NCBI RefSeq assembly: GCF_000430825.1 | Contig: NZ_AUMT01000023.1 | Coordinates: 1-32,167 of the forward strand | Origin: Chryseobacterium daeguense DSM 19388 | GTDB lineage: Bacteria > Bacteroidota > Bacteroidia > Flavobacteriales > Weeksellaceae | Length of the DNA: 32,167 nucleotides | Reading direction: 5' to 3' | Shown here: piece after piece, positions 10,501 to 16,824 of the stretch | Numbering within the stretch: position 1 is the first letter of the stretch | Layout of the letters: each line of letters starts with the position of its first letter | The notes under the pieces: model-generated | Seen by the model: only the letters and a program-made list of their open reading frames with translations | The model's database searches: none | Told to the model about the DNA's origin: nothing | Translations under genes and position numbers: made by a program

Positions 10501-11020
10501 ATCAGGAAATGCTGAAGCCGGAGTTGCTGTCTGGATAGACTTCAATAGAAACGGATATTTCGATATAAACGAAAGAATCATGGCTGTAGCTCCTAATAAT
10601 CAGCAGACGGTAAGCGGAACATTCACAGTACCGGCAGATGCATTCATCAGCCTTACAGACTACAAATATGTAGTGATGAGAGTGGCAATGGCAAAAGATG
10701 CTATCCCTGTGAACTGTGCAAACTTCCCGAATGGTGAAGTAGAAGATTACACCGTAAGAATTTCTAAAACTATTGTACCGAACCCGCTGAACCAAACGGA
10801 TATCTTAATTTATCCTAACCCGGTAAGCACAGTATTGTATGTGAAAAATATCAGCAAAAGAGCGAATTATAAGATCTACAACGCTGCAGGACAATTAGTT
10901 TCAAACGGAATTATCTTAAACAACAAGATTGATGTTCATGCACTTATCAATGGAGTTTATGTAATAGACATCCAGGATGGAGATGCAATATCTGTTCAGA
11001 AGAAATTTATCAAAGAATAG
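4559..11020 (+). CDS. Giant secreted reprolysin-like metalloprotease with repeated FN3-GEVED modules and T9SS tail
   Basis: The protein has 2153 residues. A signal peptide (1-20, ending AITSAQ) is followed by a propeptide region and a metalloprotease domain closely related to the preceding gene. Zinc motif: HEMGHQFGANH (H347, E348, H351, H357); Met-turn M379 in STIMGY. From about residue 652 it is modular. There are four FN3-GEVED units (GEVEDY near residues 884, 1130, 1380 and 1625), two FN3 domains without a GEVED partner, and a last FN3-GEVED pair. That makes seven FN3 and five GEVED domains in all. The end (ILIYPNPVSTVLYVKN to KKFIKE) is a T9SS type A sorting domain. Expected location: outer surface or medium. 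The repeats suggest a stalk or a binding array for glycans or protein; that role is inferred. It could be a degradative exoenzyme or an adhesin-like protease; the sequence does not decide between them. Confidence 0.9.
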   Translation: MKRKFTSFFFLFLFAITSAQWNPTTFRGEKIRANTDIKGYYTLDISLLKSQLANAQETGKNAKPVTISLPTLDGRIEKFAVYSFPVVVKELANEYQLGSYVGVGIDDPGKYLRFSLAPDDFQSMIIKNGKYEFIEPADKSKTVYGVHPKTDKSNEGFLCSMNEDRLSKQEIENLYTTGKAFSNQTMNFSKSSDKKYRTMRLAMSVTGEYTQYFGGTVAAALTAINATLTRVNGVFEKDFALHLILQNFPGVIYTNPATDPYSPAATGAGGAWNLELQQTLTANVGNTNYDIGHLFGASGGGGNAGCIGCVCVNPVNNAVDTEKGSGFTSPADAIPQGDNFDIDYVAHEMGHQFGANHTFSHGLEGAGVNQEPGSGSTIMGYAGITGANTDVQPHSDPYFHIASIKQVQANLISKTCDVETVITNNPPVIAALPTYNIPKGTAFVLTASATDAENDPMTYCWEEVDNASVTINKNNLGNTATGASFRSLSPTTSPTRYFPKLSSVLAGVLNNSNNGWESVSSIARNSKFAVTVRDNNPAANQQQTQFAEQTITVGNDGPFKVTTTTAYNNGPTTVAWDVVNTTAAPYNVANVKIDYTTDNGVTWTVLSASTANDGNESFNIAGLTVGNTVKIRVAAIGNVFYAIGSATVASLAACTGAPPAGITVTAITQTSATVSWTAAAGATYVIQYRPVGSGTWVTVTSTGNSIGLTGLSDGIQYEVQVATVCAGVQGAFSASTNFTTPGLTYCTMTSSNFGSEYISNVTVTPVGAAIMSNNSAGSTYTDYTATPSALVNLVIGSTGNTVSVTKFFPGTIWSEAVGVWIDFNRNGVFEATEQVMNSPSSTTTPVSATFNVPATAYNGPATTRMRVAMRYNTSPVMCQSFGDGEVEDYAVKLIQPIPCTSNAPLNLTVTNLTATSAYVMWDPITGGTYVLQWRPVGSTTWTTVPLTTPAYTITGLTEMTQYEVQVAYVCSGTTGTYTAPYQFTTPQVTYCNNTPVNNTNGYISNVTITPTGSYVMSSNTGPSTYTNYSADPAKLVTLVRTSTNNSISVSKSWTGTFQSFLAVGAWIDFNRNGIFETAERVISTTTSTTTPISATFTVPATSYAGPLTLRMRIIFSTSTISDPCANVNEGEVEDYAVKIIDASPCTTAPPTPIIVSNVTAATALVSWVSTTGATYTLRYRTGTGAWTTIAAATNPYPITNLNASTTYEVQVATICGGTTGAWSNSVNFTTPASTYCNSGTATVTNGFINNVTVTGTATPMMSNNSGPTTYTDYSNDATKIVTLARNSTNNILSVGRTILSSTYSTYAWIDFNGDGIFNNNPSTVPGGERIMNLGFSSTTPVTANFAVPAGAYSGTNKVKMRVIVYFNTPTDACSPLTSNGEVEDYQVKFIDIQPCTTAAPQGIVVTNIAATTATVSWISATGATYLVRWRTTSPVGAWNVSPAPITGNSYNITGLTEQTAYEVQVATICGGTQGPWSASIPFTTTPITYCNMTGTGTTDFISNVTVTPVNPGLPVVNNTSVQTNYILYNTPATLINLEIGSTGNKLSVAKGWSSGTQSDAVSAWIDFNRNGVFESTEQIMNSAASTTTPVTALFSVPSTAYSGALTTTMRVVLKRSSAPVMCQNAINGEVEDYTVKLRPCNTTMPTNVAINTITHVSANVNWTVPAGTLTFVVRYRVAGTTPWTEVIASTLSGNPPLPLTGLTPATTYEVQVAASCGTTPGTFTNIQTFTTRCDPTPPNVTIGTVTTNSAVVNWAPIAASSTYVIRYRIVGTTTWTTVNVTTPPFGSYTITGLSPYTTYEVQIANMCNGETTVNPWSNPKVFTTERTCELPPPGLTITNLTPNTAVVVWDPFPGATYILRYRKVGVPSWTNVPSSTNTVTLTGLTELTQYEMQVANVCSGTPGTYTLPYFFTTPTVVYCQMTSTVSNSEHISKVTVTPNGKPKMENPSAASNYTDYTGIPATFIELVQGSSNNQITIEKKLSGNAEAGVAVWIDFNRNGYFDINERIMAVAPNNQQTVSGTFTVPADAFISLTDYKYVVMRVAMAKDAIPVNCANFPNGEVEDYTVRISKTIVPNPLNQTDILIYPNPVSTVLYVKNISKRANYKIYNAAGQLVSNGIILNNKIDVHALINGVYVIDIQDGDAISVQKKFIKE
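6514..9472 (+). repeat. Four tandem in-frame FN3-GEVED coding repeats (about 740 bp each)
   Basis: Units start near 6514, 7249, 7988 and 8738 and end near 9472, giving periods of about 735, 739, 750 and 735 bases. Each begins with a Cys-Thr-x-x-x-P FN3 start and ends with GEVEDY. The units are diverged in sequence but of almost constant length, which points to old duplication with possible continuing unit gain or loss. Confidence 0.85.
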
Positions 11021-11049
11021 AAATGACCATTTAATATTAATCCAATTCA

Positions 11050-11081
11050 ATAGGCTCTCAGCAATGGGAGCCTATTTTTTT
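11050..11081 (+). terminator. Rho-independent terminator after the giant metalloprotease
   Basis: ATAGGCTC / GAGCCTAT, 8 bp, with a 10-nt loop, followed by a T tract ending at 11081, 29 bases after the stop codon. Confidence 0.75.
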
Positions 11082-11148
11082 GATTAGCTTTATGTAATTA
11101 AAATGGTTTCTGGCACGTTCAGCATAACAAACAGTTGGTATTCGCGGA

Positions 11149-11171
11149 GTCATGCTAAGCTCTCGAAGCAT
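11149..11171. repeat. Degenerate intergenic palindrome-type repeat
   Basis: The core GTCATGCTAAGCTCTCGAAG followed by CAT resembles a widely dispersed bacterial intergenic repeat with a GTCATGCTGAGC...TCGAAGCAT core. ATGCT and AGCAT can pair. Copy number in this genome cannot be seen from one window. Confidence 0.35.
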
Positions 11172-11196
11172 TTATAAACATTACTAAGACAATAAA

Positions 11197-11228
11197 AAAA
11201 CTCGCTGGATTTATTTCCAGCGAGTTTT
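11197..11228 (-). terminator. Strong terminator of the MBL-coaE unit (symmetrical)
   Basis: A 13-bp perfect stem (AAAACTCGCTGGA / TCCAGCGAGTTTT) with a 6-nt loop, 4 bases past the coaE stop codon. A-rich and T-rich edges on both sides let it stop transcripts from either direction. Confidence 0.85.
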
Positions 11229-11232
11229 AATT

Positions 11233-12006
11233 TTATTCGATGTCGAAGATCACTTTTTCGGTATGTACCTTTAGATCTTCCAGATTTGTATTGTTGTAAA
11301 TAATGCAGTCTGCGAGTTTTATTTTGTCTTTTTCCGGCATCTGCTTTTCCATGACGGATTGTACTTCGCGGTAGGTTTTTCCATCCCGGTCCATCACTCT
11401 TTTTATCCGGATGTTATCTTCTGCAGTAACCAGAATAGATTTATAGCATTCCAGATTAAGCTTTAATTCAAATAATAAGGCTGTTTCCTTAAATATTAAA
11501 TATTTCGTCTGTTTTTTCACCCAATCCTCAAAGTCAACGCGAACTGCAGGATGAATGATTTCATTTAATTTTTGAAGCAGATCTTTATCATTAAAGACCT
11601 TTTCAGCGACGAATTTTCTGTCATAAAGGCCATTTTCATCGTAAGCATCTTCCCCTAAAAGATTTTTTATTTTTAGCTTTAAATCAGGGTTGTCATTCAC
11701 GATATCTTTAGCCCTTTCATCCGAATAATAAACCGGAAATCCAAATTCTTCAATGAATCCGGCAACCGTAGTCTTTCCGGATCCTATGCCGCCGGTAAGC
11801 CCGATGATTTTCGGCACATTTTCTGAACCGGTATTTAATAATTGTTCAAATTTGAATATGTTCCCCTGATGAATATCTGCATTATATTCAGAATGAACTG
11901 CAAAATTCGGTTCTTTATAAGTATGATCATGATGGTTATTGGGGTTTCCGCTATGACCTAAATCGTCACTTCCGGAATCATGCCCAAAATCGCTGGTATC
12001 ACTCAT
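11233..12006 (-). CDS. coaE: Dephospho-CoA kinase with a His/Asp-rich N-terminal extension
   Basis: Catalyses the last step of coenzyme A synthesis, the ATP-dependent 3'-phosphorylation of dephospho-CoA. The kinase domain begins at about residue 65 (KIIGLTGGIGSGKTTVAG, with P-loop GGIGSGKT). It also shows YYSDERAKDIV, the adenine/CoA-site region IIHPAVR, and KLADCIIYNN near the C-terminus, about 190 residues as usual. The 64 residues in front are unusual: rich in His, Asp, Gly and Ser (for example NNHHDHTY). I kept the long start because its ATG lies 2 bases after the stop of the upstream MBL gene, as expected for coupled translation. A GTG just before the kinase domain (V64) would give a normal-sized CoaE and is the main alternative. 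The function is certain; the start is less so. Confidence 0.85.
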   Translation of the reverse strand: MSDTSDFGHDSGSDDLGHSGNPNNHHDHTYKEPNFAVHSEYNADIHQGNIFKFEQLLNTGSENVPKIIGLTGGIGSGKTTVAGFIEEFGFPVYYSDERAKDIVNDNPDLKLKIKNLLGEDAYDENGLYDRKFVAEKVFNDKDLLQKLNEIIHPAVRVDFEDWVKKQTKYLIFKETALLFELKLNLECYKSILVTAEDNIRIKRVMDRDGKTYREVQSVMEKQMPEKDKIKLADCIIYNNTNLEDLKVHTEKVIFDIE

Positions 12007-12008
12007 AT

Positions 12009-12875
12009 CTAATATCCAAAAACATCATTAAAACTAAAAGTCTCATCCAGCCTTACGCCTTTTTCGGTCATTTTCAGGCTTGCCAGCTCATTGTGGGCAT
12101 CGTGTTCAAAGAACAGCAAGTATTCATTGTCCACACACTGCTTTAAGAATTTTCCTTTTTCTTCCATTGTTAGAAGAGGTCTTGTATCATACCCCATTAC
12201 ATATACGGGGTTGATATGTCCCGCCGTAGGAATAAGATCGGCTGCAAATACAATCGTTTTATCCTGGTATTGGATAACGGGAAGCATTTGCTTTTCTGTG
12301 TGGCCGTCTACAAAAATAACATCCATTTTCAGGTCTGGGGCGAAACCGTAATTACCCGTTGTAGGAAGTGGTAAAAAGTTCAGCTGCCCACTTTCCTGCA
12401 TGGGAATAATATTTTCCTTTAAAAAACTTGCTTTTTCTCTTGCATTTGGCTCTGTAGCCCATTTCCAGTGGTTTTCATTAGTCCAGAACTGTGCATTTTT
12501 GAAAGCCGGTCTGTAACCCGTTCTGTCATCGTTCCACTCAATAGCGCCTCCACAATGATCAAAATGAAGGTGGGTAAGAAAAACATCAGTAATATCTTCC
12601 TTTACAAACCCATATTTTTTTAAGTTTTTGTCTAAATTATCATCTCCCCAAAGAGAATAATGGCCAAAGAATTTTTCATCCTGTTTGTTTCCAAGACCGC
12701 AATCAATCAAGATTAATTTTTTGCCGTCTTCTACAAGAAGGGAGCGTGTTCCCAGCTCGATTAGGTTTTTTTCGTCTGCAGGATTGGTTTTTTCCCACAG
12801 ACTCTTCGGGACGACCCCAAACATGGCACCGCCATCCAGTTTAAATTTTCCACATTGTATTGGATATAATTTCAT
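12009..12875 (-). CDS. MBL-fold metallohydrolase
   Basis: 288 residues with the full metallo-beta-lactamase-fold metal set. THLHFDH gives H102, H104, D106 and H107; GHT gives H192; AADL gives D213; and H258 comes near the end (FFEHDAH). This suggests two metal ions, usually zinc, and a hydrolase. The early part GTRSLLVEDGKKLILIDCG is typical of the family members with a glyoxalase II- or lactonase-like core. No signal peptide, so cytoplasmic. The substrate cannot be told from the sequence; an ester or lactone is plausible but unproven. It ends 2 bases before the coaE start, so the two are probably one transcript stopped at 11197-11228. The 266 bases between its start and the ruvB stop hold no gene. 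Confidence 0.85.
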   Translation of the reverse strand: MKLYPIQCGKFKLDGGAMFGVVPKSLWEKTNPADEKNLIELGTRSLLVEDGKKLILIDCGLGNKQDEKFFGHYSLWGDDNLDKNLKKYGFVKEDITDVFLTHLHFDHCGGAIEWNDDRTGYRPAFKNAQFWTNENHWKWATEPNAREKASFLKENIIPMQESGQLNFLPLPTTGNYGFAPDLKMDVIFVDGHTEKQMLPVIQYQDKTIVFAADLIPTAGHINPVYVMGYDTRPLLTMEEKGKFLKQCVDNEYLLFFEHDAHNELASLKMTEKGVRLDETFSFNDVFGY

Positions 12876-13141
12876 ATAATATTAAGTTTGTTATAATGTA
12901 TTATTTATGTTAAATGTTTACCGCAAAATTTACTCTTAATTCTTAAACTAAATAAACTTTGTTTATTCTTTATTAAACATTAAGTAGTTAAGAATTCTTT
13001 CTACAATTATAATTAAGCAATCAATAAAATTGATTTTGAAGGTTTTAATAAACTTCTTACTCTTAATTTCTTAATGTTGAAAAAGTGGCCTTCGCCTTTA
13101 TAACTTAGGATGAACATCTTTTATCAACAATAAATTTAATC

Positions 13142-14164
13142 TTAAAAAAGTTCTCCCGGATTTCTCGGAATTGCAATATTCAAATGTTTGTACGCTTTTT
13201 CTGTCACTTCACGGCCTCTGGGCGTTCTGATGATAAATCCTTCCTGAATTAGGAATGGTTCATACACCTCTTCCAATGTTTCAGGATTTTCTGCAATAGA
13301 TGTTGCCAACGCGGAAATCCCGACAGGTTTCCCTTTGAAATTTTCTATCATCACACGCATAATTTTGTTGTCCATTTCATCCAGACCGAATTCATCAACA
13401 TTTAAAGAATTTAAAGCATATTTTGTAATATTAATTTCAATTTCGCCATTTCCTTTAATCTCCGCAAAGTCACGAACCCTTCTTAAAAGAGCATTCGCAA
13501 TTCTTGGGGTTCCGCGGCTTCTTCTCGCAATTTCAATCGCTGCGTCTTCATAAATTTTCACACCCAAAACTCTTGCGCTTCTGATGATGATCATCGACAG
13601 TAATTCTATTGTATAATATTCCAGCCTGCTCTGAATCCCAAATCTTGCCAGCATCGGTTTTGTCAGCATTCCGCTTCGGGTAGTAGCTCCTACCAGTGTA
13701 AAAGGATTTAAGCCGATCTGAACACTTCTTGCATTCGGGCCGGTTTCCAGCATGATATCAATTTTATAATCCTCCATTGCAGAATACAGATATTCTTCCA
13801 CAACAGGAGAAAGACGGTGTATCTCATCAATGAAAAGCACATCATTTTCCTCAAGATTGGTCAATAAACCGGCTAAACTGCCTGGTTTATCCAAAACAGG
13901 TCCTGAAGTAATTTTACAGTTTACTCCTAATTCATTCGCAATAATATTAGCTAACGTCGTCTTTCCCAAACCGGGAGGCCCATGTAATAAAACATGGTCC
14001 AGCGCACCGCCGCGTTTCTTGGCAGCAGTCACAAAAACTTCAAGGTTTTCCAAAGTTTTCCTCTGTCCCGCAAAATCTTTAAAGCTTTGGGGACGGATCT
14101 GCTCTTCCTGCAAAAGTTCTTCGCGGGAGAAATTGTCTTTATCTGGATGTAAAAAATCAGGCAT
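13142..14164 (-). CDS. ruvB: Holliday junction branch migration ATPase RuvB
   Basis: 340 residues, the normal length. It is the AAA+ motor of the RuvABC complex, which drives branch migration of Holliday junctions during recombination and repair. Seen in order: the RuvB start region (QIRPQSFKDFAGQ), Walker A GPPGLGKT (62-69, K68), Walker B FIDEIHR (D113, E114), sensor 1 GATTRSG (159-165), arginine finger in ARFG (R174), and the C-terminal winged helix ending TPRGREVTEKAYKHL. It stands alone on the minus strand, divergent from hutI. A TATCTTTG box (complement of 14185-14192) lies 20 bases upstream and could be its -7 element, but no good TTG partner is present at the usual distance. Confidence 0.97.
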   Translation of the reverse strand: MPDFLHPDKDNFSREELLQEEQIRPQSFKDFAGQRKTLENLEVFVTAAKKRGGALDHVLLHGPPGLGKTTLANIIANELGVNCKITSGPVLDKPGSLAGLLTNLEENDVLFIDEIHRLSPVVEEYLYSAMEDYKIDIMLETGPNARSVQIGLNPFTLVGATTRSGMLTKPMLARFGIQSRLEYYTIELLSMIIIRSARVLGVKIYEDAAIEIARRSRGTPRIANALLRRVRDFAEIKGNGEIEINITKYALNSLNVDEFGLDEMDNKIMRVMIENFKGKPVGISALATSIAENPETLEEVYEPFLIQEGFIIRTPRGREVTEKAYKHLNIAIPRNPGELF

Positions 14165-14320
14165 TAACTCATTTTCATTTACTTCAAAGATAGGAAAATT
14201 TAGGCTAAGGTTTATAGGGCGAATACCAATGAAAATTAAGATTTGAGAACAACAGATATTTTAAGTATTTTTGAGAGAGAAAATTTTAAAGATAAAAATG
14301 TTCAGCTGATAACGGTGCTT

Positions 14321-14340
14321 GAGATTCCTGAGGAATGACA
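14321..14340. repeat. Short intergenic palindrome in the ruvB-hutI gap
   Basis: The core GATTCCTGAGGAATGAC contains ATTCCT and AGGAAT separated by one base. It resembles short palindromes I associate with flavobacterial intergenic DNA. Genome copy number is unknown. Confidence 0.35.
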
Positions 14341-14440
14341 ATTGAATGTAGAGTTTGTTTCCTGAAAGAACCTAAGCAAAATAATTTGACTGTCTCTGAA
14401 CCATTATTTTTATCTGAGTTTTAGCTTAATATTAAAATAA

Positions 14441-15664
14441 ATGAAATTAATTGGTCCTTTCAAGCAGGTGGTAACCCTTGCCAACCTTCCTTTAAGAGGA
14501 AAACTTTCTGATGAGCAGCTTGAAATTATTGTTGACGGAGGAATTTTAATAAAAGACAATAAAATTCAAAAAGTCGGAAATTTTGAAGATTTAAAATCTG
14601 AACATCAAAATGTAGAAATAGAAACCATTGAAGGCGAACAAATCGTTCTCCCTGCCTTCGTAGATTCGCATACCCATATTTGCTTTGGTGGAAACCGTGC
14701 GAATGATTTTGCGATGAGAAATGCGGGTAAAACGTATCTGGAAATCGCTGAAAGCGGCGGTGGAATCTGGAGCTCTGTTCAGCATACTAGAAATGCTTCG
14801 GAAGAAGAATTATTAAAAACTTTGCTGGAAAGAATCAATTTCCTGATTTCTCTCGGCATCACAACTATTGAAGTAAAAAGCGGTTACGGCTTAGACCTTG
14901 AAAACGAGCTGAAAATGCTCCGAATCATCAAGAAAGCACAGGAGAAAACAAAAGCAACACTGATTCCGACTTGTCTTTCCGCTCATTTAAAACCTAGAGA
15001 TTTCGATGGAAGCAATGAAGAATATCTGCAATATATTTTAGCTGAAATTTTACCTAAAGTAAAAGAAGAAAACCTGGCAAAACGCGTTGATATTTTCATC
15101 GAAAAATCTGCTTTTCAGCCGGAAGAAAGTAAGGTTTTTTTACTTAAAACTAAAGATTTAGGTTTTGAAATAACCGTTCATGCGGATCAGTTTACTCCGG
15201 GAAGTTCAAGAATTGCAGTTGAGGCAGGTGCGAAGTCAGCAGACCATCTGGAAGCAACTGTTGATGAAGATATTGAGTTTTTAGCTAAATCTGATACCGT
15301 GGCAACTGCTCTTCCGGGAGCAAGCTTAGGCCTTGGTGAAAAATTTACTCCGGCAAGAAAATTATTGGATGCAGGAGCTATTTTAGCGATCGCCAGCGAT
15401 TGGAATCCTGGTTCTGCACCGATGGGTAATCTGATTACCCAGGCATCTATTCTCGCGACATTTGAAAAGCTTACAACGGCGGAAGTTCTGGCAGGAATAA
15501 CTTTCCGTTCTGCTTTTGCGCTTGGTTTAGAAGACAGGGGGGCATTGATGGAAGGAATGAAGGCGGATTTCGTAACTTTTAAAACGGATAACTTTCAGAA
15601 TATTCTTTATAATCAGGGGAGCCTGAGGGCGGAGAATGTTTATATTGATGGACTGAAAGTTTAA
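14441..15664 (+). CDS. hutI: Imidazolonepropionase
   Basis: The third enzyme of histidine breakdown: it hydrolyses 4-imidazolone-5-propanoate to N-formimidoyl-L-glutamate. 407 residues, typical length, amidohydrolase fold. Metal ligands can be read as H77 and H79 (DSHTHICFGG), H247 (VHADQF) and D320 (ASDWNPG). Family-typical segments include GNRANDFAMR, ESGGGIWSSVQHTR, VKSGYGLD and PGASLGLGE. It lies just before hutG on the same strand, 106 bases apart, the gap being filled by an imperfect hairpin repeat. hutH and hutU, needed for the two earlier steps, are not in the window. Confidence 0.95.
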   Translation: MKLIGPFKQVVTLANLPLRGKLSDEQLEIIVDGGILIKDNKIQKVGNFEDLKSEHQNVEIETIEGEQIVLPAFVDSHTHICFGGNRANDFAMRNAGKTYLEIAESGGGIWSSVQHTRNASEEELLKTLLERINFLISLGITTIEVKSGYGLDLENELKMLRIIKKAQEKTKATLIPTCLSAHLKPRDFDGSNEEYLQYILAEILPKVKEENLAKRVDIFIEKSAFQPEESKVFLLKTKDLGFEITVHADQFTPGSSRIAVEAGAKSADHLEATVDEDIEFLAKSDTVATALPGASLGLGEKFTPARKLLDAGAILAIASDWNPGSAPMGNLITQASILATFEKLTTAEVLAGITFRSAFALGLEDRGALMEGMKADFVTFKTDNFQNILYNQGSLRAENVYIDGLKV

Positions 15665-15672
15665 CAAGTAAT

Positions 15673-15745
15673 GGTGGCTCGAGAATCTCAGCTACCAGGC
15701 ATTAATTAAAACTACTATTTAGGTGGCTGAGGTTCTCGAAGCCAC
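15673..15745. repeat. Large imperfect hairpin repeat between hutI and hutG
   Basis: Two arms (15673-15696 and 15722-15745) of the form GGTGGCT...CTCAGC...ACC pair over about 23 bp with one bulge and two wobbles, around a 25-base loop. It has no T tract and so is not a normal terminator. It looks like a dispersed extragenic palindrome. In the hutI-hutG transcript it could affect messenger stability. Confidence 0.6.
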
Positions 15746-15770
15746 ACTGTTTTATAAATAATTTGAAAGA

Positions 15771-16691
15771 ATGAACAATATCTGGCAGGGAAGACTGGAT
15801 GGTGAAGAACTTCTTTACCACAGAATATTTCAAAGAGTAAGGGAAGAAAGTGATTATGATACGATTTCAACTAATGATTTCGTTTTACACGGATTTGCAG
15901 TTGATGAAGGTGTTCGAAGAAATAAGGGAAGGCAGGGCGCCAAAGATGCTCCGGATATTATCAGGAAAAATATGGCAAATTTTCCGGTGATCATGCCTGA
16001 TTTTTCTTTACTTGATTTCGGAAATGTTACCTGTGAAAACGGTGATCTGGAAAAAGCACAGCATAATCTCGCCAAAAATGTATCCAAAGTTCTTTTGAAG
16101 GACGGAAAATCAATTGTTCTGGGAGGCGGGCATGAGGTTACCTATGCGCATTATCTGGGTGTGAAAACAGCTTTTCCTGAACAAAAAATTGGCATTATTA
16201 ATATCGATGCCCACTTTGACAACAGACAGCCTGAAAATGGAGTAGGAGCAAGCTCGGGAACAGGGTTTTGGCAAATAGCTCAGGAAGAAGAAATTAATTC
16301 TTTACATATCGGAATTCAGAGGAATTCAAATACGTTAAAATTATTTGATACAGCTCATCAGTATGGAATGAAATATATCTTAGCAGACGAATTATTTTTC
16401 GAGAATTTACCTTCGATTTACCAGAGAATTGATGATTTGCTGGAAAGTGTGGACTATCTTTATTTAACAATCTGTATGGATGTTTTCAATGCATCCATTG
16501 CACCGGGAGTATCTGCTTCTGCATATAATGGGATTTTTGCAGATTCGGCGTTTATGCATCTGTACCGTCATATTTTAAAGAGTGAAAAGCTTCTTGCTCT
16601 TGATGTGGCAGAAGTAAACCCGGCTTATGATATTCAGGACAGAACGGCAAGACTGGCTGCTACTCTTATTAATGAATGGTTTATGGTTTAA
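15771..16691 (+). CDS. hutG: Formimidoylglutamase (arginase family)
   Basis: Hydrolyses N-formimidoyl-L-glutamate to glutamate and formamide, the last step of histidine use. 306 residues. The arginase-family manganese site is visible as GGGHE (H121) and IDAHFD (D146, H148, D150). In the third motif, LTICMDVFNASIAPGVSA, D237 is present but the position expected for the first Asp of the DxD pair is C235. The stretch APGVSASAYNG and the following region fit HutG rather than arginase or agmatinase. Its position right after hutI supports the call. The ATG at 15771 sits after a GAAAGA stretch. Confidence 0.88.
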   Translation: MNNIWQGRLDGEELLYHRIFQRVREESDYDTISTNDFVLHGFAVDEGVRRNKGRQGAKDAPDIIRKNMANFPVIMPDFSLLDFGNVTCENGDLEKAQHNLAKNVSKVLLKDGKSIVLGGGHEVTYAHYLGVKTAFPEQKIGIINIDAHFDNRQPENGVGASSGTGFWQIAQEEEINSLHIGIQRNSNTLKLFDTAHQYGMKYILADELFFENLPSIYQRIDDLLESVDYLYLTICMDVFNASIAPGVSASAYNGIFADSAFMHLYRHILKSEKLLALDVAEVNPAYDIQDRTARLAATLINEWFMV

Positions 16692-16824
16692 GTTAAATAA
16701 CATCCTTTCGATAGAAAAAATCACTATTTTATTTAATTATAAGGAACAAAATTTGTTGCTTTCATCGTGCTTTTAATGGAAGCATTTATAAATTCATTTT
16801 TTTTGAATTTAACTAATACTGAAT

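Noticed and set aside
6514..10790. Regularly spaced repeats that could suggest a CRISPR or satellite array
   Set aside because: The period is about 740 bases and the repeats are in-frame FN3-GEVED coding modules; no short repeat-spacer pattern is present anywhere in the window.
12876..12960. Promoter for the MBL-coaE unit
   Set aside because: The nearest box on the minus strand, TAAATTTTG, has one base too many for TAnnTTTG, and no TTG is suitably placed.
13078..13105. Terminator for ruvB
   Set aside because: On the minus strand AAAGGC and GGCCACTTT can pair only with bulges before a short T run; too weak to list.
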